From assembly GCA_016207695.1 (NCBI GenBank), contig JACQPC010000026.1:1-7555 (forward strand): 7,555 nt of DNA. The letters are read 5' to 3'. A program made the translations under genes and the position numbers. Below the pieces are notes generated by a model that had not been told where the DNA came from, searched no databases, and saw nothing but the letters and a program-made list of their open reading frames with translations. This document shows, piece after piece, positions 1-6,271 of the stretch. The number at the start of each line of letters is the position of its first letter. Within the stretch, counting starts at the first letter, position 1. This stretch comes from Candidatus Doudnabacteria bacterium (GTDB lineage: Bacteria; Patescibacteriota; Doudnabacteria; UBA920; O2-02-FULL-48-8).

Positions 1-21
1 GAAACAAAAACAAAAGTAAAA

Positions 22-213
22 ATGAGAGAAAAACTGCACGAGTTGCTTACTTTGAGGCAAGTGACTCAACTTTTAAGCGTTCACCCCAACACCCTTCGAA
101 ACTGGGAAAAAGAAGGGCTTATTGAGTCTATCCGCCTGGGACCCAGGGGAGATCGCCGGTATAAGCGGGAAATTATCAATAAGATATTAAACCAAACCAA
201 ACATGCCGAATAA
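22..213 (+). CDS. Small MerR-type winged-helix DNA-binding protein
   Basis: Predicted DNA-binding protein of 63 residues, probably a transcription regulator or excisionase-like factor. The helix-turn-helix spans about residues 10-30 (TLRQVTQLLSVHPNTLRNWE), followed by Gly32-Leu33 and a wing with the MerR hallmark pattern R-L-G-P-R-G-D-R-R-Y at residues 38-47. It is only the DNA-binding module: ordinary MerR regulators go on through a dimerisation helix and an effector domain, both absent here, so no ligand can be inferred. The start at 22 is the only reasonable ATG. It has no Shine-Dalgarno, just an A-rich leader of 21 bases. Its last 11 bases overlap the next gene in another frame, which implies co-transcription and perhaps translational coupling. 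Regulation of the downstream secretion-like operon is inference from position. The DNA-binding fold is fairly certain; the target is unknown. Confidence 0.85.
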   Translation: MREKLHELLTLRQVTQLLSVHPNTLRNWEKEGLIESIRLGPRGDRRYKREIINKILNQTKHAE

Positions 214-1147
214 AAAATCACAGCATTACGGCAGCTTTGCCGTTAAACAGAAATATTTTGGCTTACCCAAAAAAACAGCCGCGACCTTAGGGTCAATCAT
301 TGTTGTGGGATTGCTGATGGGACTTGGCTTGGCATTTTATAATTCAAGCCAAAAGCAGGAGTTGGTCCAAAGCTTCGTGCCGCAGGCCGTGGCTTCCGAT
401 ATCCCCGGCTGGTGGTATAAGCAATACTTTGATTCCAGCGTCTGCGAAAAAGATCTTTGCAAACCGGAAGCTGATCCAGACAACGACAAGCTGACCAATG
501 CCCAGGAGTTTTATTTTCATAGCAACCCATTGAACCGCGACACCAATGGCAATGGCTTAACTGACGGGGAAGACGTGGCCTACAATTATGACCCGAGCAA
601 GCCGGGGAAAGTGACCTTTGATGAGGCGGCGAGCGATGAGAGCATTCTGGGCGAAAGCCTGGTCTTTAACGAGGACATCAACAAAATTTTGAATGAAACG
701 GTTGATCCGAGCCAGATCCGGCTTCCGGAAATTAAGGATCAGGAGTTGAAAGTGCTGCAAAACTCATCCAAAGAAGCGGTAACCAAATATCTGCAAGATG
801 CCCAAAATGCCGTTTCAAAATATTTTTCCGCCGATTCCGAATCATACATTCAGACCGCTTTGGATTCAGAAGACCAAAACAGGATTGAAGACCTCAAGCT
901 TCGGGCCGCCAGAACGTTAATCGAGCTTAAGGCAGTAGAAACCCCTGAACCCGCCCTGCAGTTTCATAAATACACGATCATGTTTTTCCAGCTTCTGCCC
1001 TATGTGATCACCACCCCGCCGCCGCAGATTTTGGAAAGCGAAGTGGATCCCCAAAGCAACCTCTGGTTTGACCAAGCCCAGGCTTTCTTTTTGGTCAACC
1101 AGAAAATGGATATCGAAGTCAGCAAGCTTCAGACACAATATAAATAA
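203..1147 (+). CDS. Membrane-anchored extracytoplasmic protein with thrombospondin type 3-like calcium loops
   Basis: Protein of 314 residues without an assignable enzymatic role. A Lys-rich cytoplasmic start (K4, K5, K15, K17, K23, K24) precedes one hydrophobic segment at about residues 27-46, giving N-in/C-out topology. Just outside is a WW-containing stretch (W70-W71) and the Cys pair C81/C86, a candidate disulfide. Two acidic loops follow: D91-x-D93-x-D95-x-L97 ending at E102, and D113-x-N115-x-N117-x-L119 ending at E123, the spacing of thrombospondin type 3/EF-hand-like calcium sites. Residues 137-314 look mostly helical. A P-x-x-x-x-x-HK pattern near residues 248-256 and a later DP (282-283) resemble a helical domain I recall from CPR proteins, which I could not search. 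The start at 203 is required to keep the membrane segment, because the next Met (39) lies inside it. No Shine-Dalgarno is visible. It abuts the next gene exactly. I infer an accessory envelope component of the secretion-like system. Confidence 0.85.
   Translation: MPNKKSQHYGSFAVKQKYFGLPKKTAATLGSIIVVGLLMGLGLAFYNSSQKQELVQSFVPQAVASDIPGWWYKQYFDSSVCEKDLCKPEADPDNDKLTNAQEFYFHSNPLNRDTNGNGLTDGEDVAYNYDPSKPGKVTFDEAASDESILGESLVFNEDINKILNETVDPSQIRLPEIKDQELKVLQNSSKEAVTKYLQDAQNAVSKYFSADSESYIQTALDSEDQNRIEDLKLRAARTLIELKAVETPEPALQFHKYTIMFFQLLPYVITTPPPQILESEVDPQSNLWFDQAQAFFLVNQKMDIEVSKLQTQYK
281..340 (+). other. Transmembrane anchor of the calcium-loop protein
   Basis: Encodes residues 27-46, an uninterrupted hydrophobic run rich in Ile, Val, Leu and Gly (IIVVGLLMGLGLAF in the middle). 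Lysines lie on the N-terminal side and an NSSQKQE stretch follows. No A-x-A signal peptidase site lies directly after it. The 'QAVASD' at residues 61-66 could be one, but it sits far from the hydrophobic core, so an uncleaved anchor is more likely. Confidence 0.75.
473..571 (+). other. Paired thrombospondin type 3-like calcium-binding loops
   Basis: Encodes residues 91-123. The first loop is D91-P-D93-N-D95-K-L97-T with E102; the second is D113-T-N115-G-N117-G-L119-T with E123. Alternating Asp/Asn at positions 1, 3 and 5 with a Leu at 7 and a Glu at 11 or 12 is the classic calcium-chelating spacing of these repeats. Calcium binding is inferred from motif spacing only. Confidence 0.75.
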
Positions 1148-1261
1148 ATGCATTACTCGGCAACCATCCAAGTCACATCCAAATTTGTCCTGGCCATATT
1201 TTTGGCCACGCAACTTTTATTTGTGGGCACAGCGCTTTTGATTCCCAAGCCAGCAGAGGCT
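1148..1261 (+). other. Sec signal peptide of the exported gene-3 protein
   Basis: Encodes residues 1-38. K12 precedes a hydrophobic core at about residues 13-32 (FVLAIFLATQLLFVGTALLI), followed by a Pro-containing c-region and the A-x-A site A36-E37-A38. Cleavage is predicted before W39. The site is a standard signal peptidase I type, and no lipobox Cys is present. Confidence 0.85.
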
Positions 1262-2983
1262 TGGGTCTTCCCGACTATCCAGATCGGGAACGTTTATGAC
1301 GTGCTCAAAGACATAGCTAAGGGGATAGCTTATGGCATTGCGCTTAAGTTTATTGACAAGTTTGTGAATAAATTCGTCAATAAGCTGACTGCCAAATACA
1401 AGATCAGAAATTATCTTTATTACGACCAGGTTTTGACCAATTATTATCTGAATAATTACATACGGGACAAAGTTACCAATCCGGAATTGCAGAAGATTTA
1501 CAGCTTAATGGAGAGAGCTTATATTACCGGACAGCCAACCGGAACGACTAATGCTCCCAATCCCAATAATGCCCTCATCCCGAGGCTCAAACGCGCCATA
1601 TATAATTTGTATTTGGACAGCGGGGGAACTCCGAGTGATATAGTTTTTAATCCTCCCAGAACTATGTCCAACGTTGATTATTATGCTGCCGCTCAAAATT
1701 ATTGGCTTAACTCGCCTGGCTTCGTAGAACAAAACCTGCGCGGGCAGTTTGGCACGTTTCAATCAGAGGCCACTACTGCCGCCCAGCTGGAAATCATTGT
1801 TGGCAACGGTCTTAAGGCCGGCAGATTCATTGGCGGCACTTGCAAGCTTGGAGGCGCAAACACCTATGCTCCTGAAAGTCCCGGGGACCTAAATATTTTT
1901 GCCATGACATTGCAAAAGCTTAAGGTTTTGAATATTGCTTATGCCCAAGCTGATCCGCCAGCTACTCCTGGCCTCCCCGGGGGTCAGTTGCCGGGAACCC
2001 CAGTTCCGATTGATCCTGATCCAAACGGCTCCCCCCAGGCTTGTCAGTATTATAAAGGCACCTGGCAGCCTTCCGCTCTTGATCAAGCTAGGTCGTTTAT
2101 CGACCATCCATCAGCGTTTATCATGGGTCATTTGACGAGCAAGTTGTCGGCTTTGGATAAGGCAAAGTTTGATCCAAACAAGTTTGCCGTAGTCATCGGG
2201 AGTCTCATAGGACAGCTGTTATTTGACCAGCTGGCTCTCAATAAATCTGGCGGCGTTTTGATGGAAGACCCCCGCGGCTATAACCCGGAGGACAGCCCGA
2301 CCACCAGCGCCAGGGAAATTGATATCGACGGAGATGGCATTGCCGACGGCTATGATTACAATAATGACGGGATTATTGACCTTTGCATTTATGGCGGCCT
2401 GGATGGGGGAGTCGGGCCGCCGTGCAAGGGCTCAAGGGAAGCGTATAATTCCGGGGTTCAGCCTGGGGGCGGCGTGACTATTTGTCCCACTGATGAAATC
2501 AGCGTTGATGTGATTTTCCACTCTACGGAAAGCCCGGCCCTTGACGCAAACGGCAATCCCCAGAACTATGACAGGCTAAGCGTCCACGTAAGCGACAGCG
2601 ACATTGATCCCAACAGCCTAAACTTAGGTCCGGATCTGGTTGACGATGATGAGCTGCACATTCCAACTGATCAGGGCCTTAGGGATTTTGCCAATATCAT
2701 TCTGCGCTCAAGCGGCGGTAACGGTGCTTATGTAACCGGCGGCCCGACCGAAGCAGAAGCGTCTTCTGCCGCTGGCAAAGACCGCCATACGGTGGTGCCG
2801 GACGGCTGGATTTATGGGTTTGAACCGGGAGGAGACTCCTTGGTTATCGACTTAAGCGGCTACAAAGGCAGTTCGCTGTTTGTCGGCGGCTTCTTCCGCG
2901 GGAACAGCGGCGACGGCCGGGCCGAAATTTGCACCCCGAGGACCAATGTCAAAAGCGGCGTATTTATCCCGCCGGTGCCATAA
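1148..2983 (+). CDS. Exported protein of CPR type IV secretion-like cluster, with EF-hand-like loops
   Basis: Secreted or periplasm-side protein of 611 residues. A signal peptide (1-38) ends in the A-x-A site AEA before W39. Residues 40-125 are predicted helical, with a K-F-(V/I)-(N/D) tetrad run at 67-80 and a Tyr-rich stretch at 89-104. The middle section, from the Gly-rich segment before C232 through the Pro-rich linker at 269-295 to C299 and the helical 'DHPSAFIMGHL...VIGSLIGQLLFDQL' section (319-362), resembles an unnamed protein family I remember from CPR VirB6 neighbourhoods; this is recollection, not a search. Residues 392-411 form a double Asp-rich calcium loop. The C-terminal 200 residues are rich in Gly, Asp and alternating hydrophobics and are probably beta-structured. 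There are six cysteines (232, 299, 413, 426, 446, 595), all after the signal peptide. The ATG follows the upstream stop directly and has no Shine-Dalgarno. Its place just before VirB6/TrbL matches VirB5/TrbJ, but homology is not shown. Confidence 0.88.
   Translation: MHYSATIQVTSKFVLAIFLATQLLFVGTALLIPKPAEAWVFPTIQIGNVYDVLKDIAKGIAYGIALKFIDKFVNKFVNKLTAKYKIRNYLYYDQVLTNYYLNNYIRDKVTNPELQKIYSLMERAYITGQPTGTTNAPNPNNALIPRLKRAIYNLYLDSGGTPSDIVFNPPRTMSNVDYYAAAQNYWLNSPGFVEQNLRGQFGTFQSEATTAAQLEIIVGNGLKAGRFIGGTCKLGGANTYAPESPGDLNIFAMTLQKLKVLNIAYAQADPPATPGLPGGQLPGTPVPIDPDPNGSPQACQYYKGTWQPSALDQARSFIDHPSAFIMGHLTSKLSALDKAKFDPNKFAVVIGSLIGQLLFDQLALNKSGGVLMEDPRGYNPEDSPTTSAREIDIDGDGIADGYDYNNDGIIDLCIYGGLDGGVGPPCKGSREAYNSGVQPGGGVTICPTDEISVDVIFHSTESPALDANGNPQNYDRLSVHVSDSDIDPNSLNLGPDLVDDDELHIPTDQGLRDFANIILRSSGGNGAYVTGGPTEAEASSAAGKDRHTVVPDGWIYGFEPGGDSLVIDLSGYKGSSLFVGGFFRGNSGDGRAEICTPRTNVKSGVFIPPVP
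2321..2380 (+). other. Double EF-hand/thrombospondin type 3-like calcium loop
   Basis: Encodes residues 392-411 of the exported protein. The first loop is D392-I-D394-G-D396-G-I398-A-D400; the second is D403-Y-N405-N-D407-G-I409-I-D411. The acidic positions at 1, 3, 5 and 9 with a hydrophobic residue at 7 are typical of calcium-binding loops in secreted bacterial proteins. The loop marks the junction between the helical N-terminal part and the probably beta-rich C-terminal region. Confidence 0.8.
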
Positions 2984-2986
2984 AGC

Positions 2987-3067
2987 ATGAGCAACAGAAA
3001 CAAAATTACAGTTTTCATCACCGCACTTATTTTGGCAAACTTTACGTTTGCTGATTTTGCCAATGCT
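2987..3067 (+). other. Signal peptide on the VirB6/TrbL-like protein
   Basis: Encodes residues 1-27: a basic start (R4, K6), a hydrophobic stretch (ITVFITALILANFTF) and the site A25-N26-A27 before Gln28. Many VirB6 proteins lack a cleavable signal peptide. Here it fixes the N-terminus outside the membrane and exports the following domain with its two cysteines. Confidence 0.8.
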
Positions 3068-6000
3068 CAAACCCCGACTATTAAAGAGTTGCAGGATCTT
3101 TATAAGGCTGCCCAAACAGATTCGGCGAAGTGCACTCAACTTGGTGATATTCTTAATACCCAGCTTAAAGATCTAACCATAGGCAATAGAATCGGGGTAA
3201 CCACCACATATGGCGCGCAGTTCATAACTCCCAAAGGTTTTAACGGCACCCCTATGCCACAAGCTGCCTACTGCGCGACCGCCAAGTATGAAAATGGTGT
3301 TGTGGTTGCCGCCCCTGACTTAGATCAATTGATCAGCCTGATCAATACGGCCAGCCAGCAAACTTATGATAAGAATATCAAGGACCTTAGCGCTGAAAAT
3401 TTGGCAAAAAATACAGCACTCAAGGCGGCAAAAACTGCAGCTCTTGGGGTAGCTAACACGCTTGCGGCGATTTTAAGCGTTATAGTAAGCGCCATCACCG
3501 CGGCCATTCTGGCATTTGTTTCCATAGCTGGCGGATTTCTCTCCGCAGTGATTGATTACCAAAGCTCGATATATCCTCCCGATGCGGTAGATATCGGCTG
3601 GAGAATTGTCAGGGATCTTATGAATATGGTGTTCATTCTTGCTTTGATTGTCATGTCCATTGCCACAATTTTGAGGATGGAGAAATTTAATTATAAGCAC
3701 CTTTTGGTCAAGTTGATTATCATGGCCATCCTGATCAATTTCAGCCAGGTGATTGCCAATTCGCTAATTTTGTTTGCCAATACGCTGATTAACATTGTGA
3801 AGGGGAAAGATGGATGGTTGACTGGGTATGAAAGCAATTTTGTCAGCATTATTAATTTTTATAGTTATGAAGGTGTTGGGCTCAAGGAATATTTCCTGGA
3901 GACAGGAGGGCTGAAGGATTTGACGTTAAGCCTGACCGGACTGATTTTGGCGTTGATGATGATTGCCAGCTACTTGGCCATTGCCGGATTGCTTCTGATT
4001 CGGCTGGTTGGGCTTTGGGTTTTGGTGATTTTTTCGCCGATCGCTTATGCTTTGAACATTCTTCCTTGGACTGAAAAATACGCGATGAAATGGTGGGACA
4101 CCTTTATCAAATATCTCATTTGGGGGCCGGTGTCAGTATTTATGCTGTGGATAGGCAGCAGGGTTTTGGCCGAAGGAGCCATAAAAAATAAAGTATCAGG
4201 TCAAAACAGCATTTTTTTCTTTTTCATCATTATGGCTTTCATGTGGGGAGCCGTGCTTTTTGCCAAACAAGCCGGCATGATTGGGTCGGACTTGGCCATC
4301 AAGCTGGCCAAGGGTGCTGTCATGAAGCCCGCCCAATTTGGGTTGAGAAGAGGAATTGGCCTTGCTGGCAGGAAAATTAATGAAGCGAGCAGTCGAATAT
4401 TGGATGTTGGTGGGGCCAAGCCTTCATTGGCCAGAAGGGCGGCGTATGCTGTTGTTAATCCAGTTGGTTTTGTGCGCGGCTGGCAGAAAAGATCAGAAAC
4501 GTTAAGCAAGCACGCCAAAGAAATCGCGGCGGCGCGGGGGCAGGAAGTGGTGGAACGGATGTGGACCGGCAGGACGTTGCCGTATGCCCAATTCGCCGAG
4601 CGCCAAGTTGAAAATGAAAAATTGAAGTTTTATATTGACATGAAGAAAGAGCAATTGATGGCTGGGGCAGTTGAAGCCGAAAATATGAAAGGCCACGAAG
4701 GCGAAACCACCCGCTTGGCCATCATGAAAGCAGTTGTGGCCAACGGGTTTACTGATGATCTGTTGCGCATGCGCCACTTTGCGGAAAAATACGGGCAAGC
4801 GGTGACCAATCCGGATGGCACTCAATCCATGCTTTTAAACAGCCCGGATACGGTGCATCGGTTCTTAAACGGCTTTATTGGCAAGGGCGAGCAGGCCCAG
4901 CGGTTCAAGGCTGAAGATATGGAGGACCATGGCAAAAACACCAACCATCCCGAATATTTGGGCCACGCAGTCTTTAATGTTGATGAAAATCGGTGGGATG
5001 ACGGCATGCGCGAGGTGGGGCCGGAATTTGACAATGGTTTCGGTCATATGATCAAAAGTTTAGAAAATACCCACCAGGCTGGTTATGCCAAAGGAGAATG
5101 GAGGAAAAGGACTCCTAACCAAGTGGTGACTATGGCTCCGCATGGCATGGCTCCAATCATGGCTAAGCTGACTCGAGATGAACTGGGTCGGCTACAAATC
5201 GTTACCTCGGTGGATCCGGATGGAACAATTCATACCGATGGCAAAGAGATTCAAGAAGCATACTGGGGGAGATCAGATGTGACACCTGCCGCTAAAGCAT
5301 TTTATGATCCAATGACTGCCATGATGAATGATCCGGAAGTTATAGCTCGTTTCCAGAATGTTCAGCCTCGCATCAAAGACACCCAACTGGCCGAACAGGC
5401 AACAGATGATGATAGGCTGGTCATCACCAACTCTGACGAGCTTAAAAAAGTTGTGGATTATTGGAGAGACCGAAGAGCCTTGGCCCAGACTTTGTATGCT
5501 GAAAAAATTGGCGTGGAACGCAATAAAGCCAATCAGCTTGGACATCTTAAGATTAAATACTTGGGTAATCCTGTTAATCTTTACGGAGTTGATTACAATG
5601 CCGACTCTGGTGCGGTTGGAGAAAGAACCGGATTTATTGGTCCAGATTATTCTTCTGTAAAGGTAGGCAGACAGCAGGCAACGGGTCAGTCGCCTACTGC
5701 CAGCGGATATCCTCAAGGAACCATACTTGGTCCTGACGGGAGACCGGTTTCATCTGGTGGAGGCGGTGGAGGAACACAAGGAGGTGGCGGGGCTGCGCCT
5801 GCTCCCGCAGGCGGAGGCGGGGGTGGCGGTGGATCGCCCCAAGTCACATACGTAAGAACCGCCACCGAAGTTATCAGGGAGGTCGGCGCTCCAAACGCAG
5901 CGCATACTGTTATTCAAGAGACATCCCGCCAGTTTCATGGTGGCGAAACCGTGGATATGACCAGGCTTAAGAACCAATTGAATACTTTAGGCATGACAGT

Positions 6001-6265
6001 CCAACAAGTTAATAATGCTCTAAGCTCCATGGCTCAACGGGTGGCGAGAGTCAAAGTCGATAGGGTCGACGATGCCTTATATGGCAGAGTTCCTGGAGTA
6101 GATATGCTTGATCTTAAGCGCGCCTTGCACGATATGATTAGACAGCGCCACGAACAAGGCCAAGGACTTAATGAGACCGTTATTATCAACACCATCAGAG
6201 CGCAATCGCCCAACGTCAGCAATAACGATGCTGCCGCTATTGCGCGCGAAATGATGAGGAGATAA
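2987..6265 (+). CDS. VirB6/TrbL-like type IV secretion inner-membrane protein with long C-terminal tail
   Basis: Polytopic membrane protein of 1092 residues, probably the channel platform of a type IV secretion-like system. A signal peptide (1-27, FANA before Q28) leads to an extracytoplasmic domain of about 120 residues with Cys49 and Cys96. Hydrophobic segments follow at about 152-189 (unusually long), 209-229, 239-265, 312-336, 338-358, 373-393 and 408-427. The block R339-L-V-G-L-W-V-L-V-I-F-S-P-I-A-Y (339-354) and the Trp/Lys-rich W361...KWWDTFIKY (368-376) are the part I recognise as VirB6/TrbL-like. The tail (430-1092) begins very basic, is soluble and Cys-free, and holds a polyglycine linker (922-950) and a helical C-terminal domain. 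Classical VirB6 is about 300 residues, so this is an extended form. The start lies 3 bases after the upstream stop without a Shine-Dalgarno, and the signal peptide supports it. Side of the tail: cytoplasm favoured (basic residues, no Cys), not proven. Confidence 0.88.
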   Translation: MSNRNKITVFITALILANFTFADFANAQTPTIKELQDLYKAAQTDSAKCTQLGDILNTQLKDLTIGNRIGVTTTYGAQFITPKGFNGTPMPQAAYCATAKYENGVVVAAPDLDQLISLINTASQQTYDKNIKDLSAENLAKNTALKAAKTAALGVANTLAAILSVIVSAITAAILAFVSIAGGFLSAVIDYQSSIYPPDAVDIGWRIVRDLMNMVFILALIVMSIATILRMEKFNYKHLLVKLIIMAILINFSQVIANSLILFANTLINIVKGKDGWLTGYESNFVSIINFYSYEGVGLKEYFLETGGLKDLTLSLTGLILALMMIASYLAIAGLLLIRLVGLWVLVIFSPIAYALNILPWTEKYAMKWWDTFIKYLIWGPVSVFMLWIGSRVLAEGAIKNKVSGQNSIFFFFIIMAFMWGAVLFAKQAGMIGSDLAIKLAKGAVMKPAQFGLRRGIGLAGRKINEASSRILDVGGAKPSLARRAAYAVVNPVGFVRGWQKRSETLSKHAKEIAAARGQEVVERMWTGRTLPYAQFAERQVENEKLKFYIDMKKEQLMAGAVEAENMKGHEGETTRLAIMKAVVANGFTDDLLRMRHFAEKYGQAVTNPDGTQSMLLNSPDTVHRFLNGFIGKGEQAQRFKAEDMEDHGKNTNHPEYLGHAVFNVDENRWDDGMREVGPEFDNGFGHMIKSLENTHQAGYAKGEWRKRTPNQVVTMAPHGMAPIMAKLTRDELGRLQIVTSVDPDGTIHTDGKEIQEAYWGRSDVTPAAKAFYDPMTAMMNDPEVIARFQNVQPRIKDTQLAEQATDDDRLVITNSDELKKVVDYWRDRRALAQTLYAEKIGVERNKANQLGHLKIKYLGNPVNLYGVDYNADSGAVGERTGFIGPDYSSVKVGRQQATGQSPTASGYPQGTILGPDGRPVSSGGGGGGTQGGGGAAPAPAGGGGGGGGSPQVTYVRTATEVIREVGAPNAAHTVIQETSRQFHGGETVDMTRLKNQLNTLGMTVQQVNNALSSMAQRVARVKVDRVDDALYGRVPGVDMLDLKRALHDMIRQRHEQGQGLNETVIINTIRAQSPNVSNNDAAAIAREMMRR
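3440..4267 (+). other. Polytopic membrane core (VirB6/TrbL-like)
   Basis: Encodes residues 152-427, with seven hydrophobic segments, or eight if the first 38-residue run is a hairpin. Basic residues cluster at 230-238 (RMEKFNYKH), 364-376 and after 427. The longest loop (266-311) is the only sizeable hydrophilic break inside the core. The R-x-x-x-x-W-x-x-x-x-x-S-P-I-A signature is within this block. Confidence 0.8.
5750..5836 (+). repeat. Low-complexity polyglycine linker in the VirB6-like tail
   Basis: Encodes residues 922-950: runs of six, four and eight glycines separated by T-Q and by an Ala/Pro patch (AAPAPA). The DNA is a GGN-rich, imperfect trinucleotide tract using mixed glycine codons. 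It separates the long soluble tail from a helical C-terminal domain of about 140 residues and is best read as a flexible tether. Confidence 0.9.
6256..6261 (+). promoter_or_regulatory. Shine-Dalgarno site of the last gene
   Basis: GAGGAG lies inside the final codons of the VirB6-like gene, 10 bases before the ATG at 6272. It supports that start and suggests coupling to termination of the upstream gene. It is the only clear Shine-Dalgarno among the five starts in the window. Confidence 0.7.
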
Positions 6266-6271
6266 ATTGCC

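Noticed and set aside
1..21. A-rich leader before the first gene as a promoter
   Set aside because: Only 21 bases are available, with no recognisable -35/-10 pair. Nothing can be supported.
1892..1951. Signal-peptide-like internal segment in the exported protein ending in AYAQA (residues 249-268)
   Set aside because: Two lysines interrupt the hydrophobic part, the internal ATG at 1904 has no Shine-Dalgarno, and the surrounding frame is continuous. It was not called as a second gene or cleavage site.
5273..5716. 147-residue open frame on the minus strand inside the VirB6-like tail
   Set aside because: It lies fully opposite a convincing gene, its translation has no domain or export logic, and no start signal is visible. 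It is a shadow frame.
6266..6271. Terminator or separate promoter between the VirB6-like gene and the last gene
   Set aside because: The gap is six bases with no room for a hairpin plus U-tract, and the Shine-Dalgarno lies in the upstream gene. This fits a continuous transcript.
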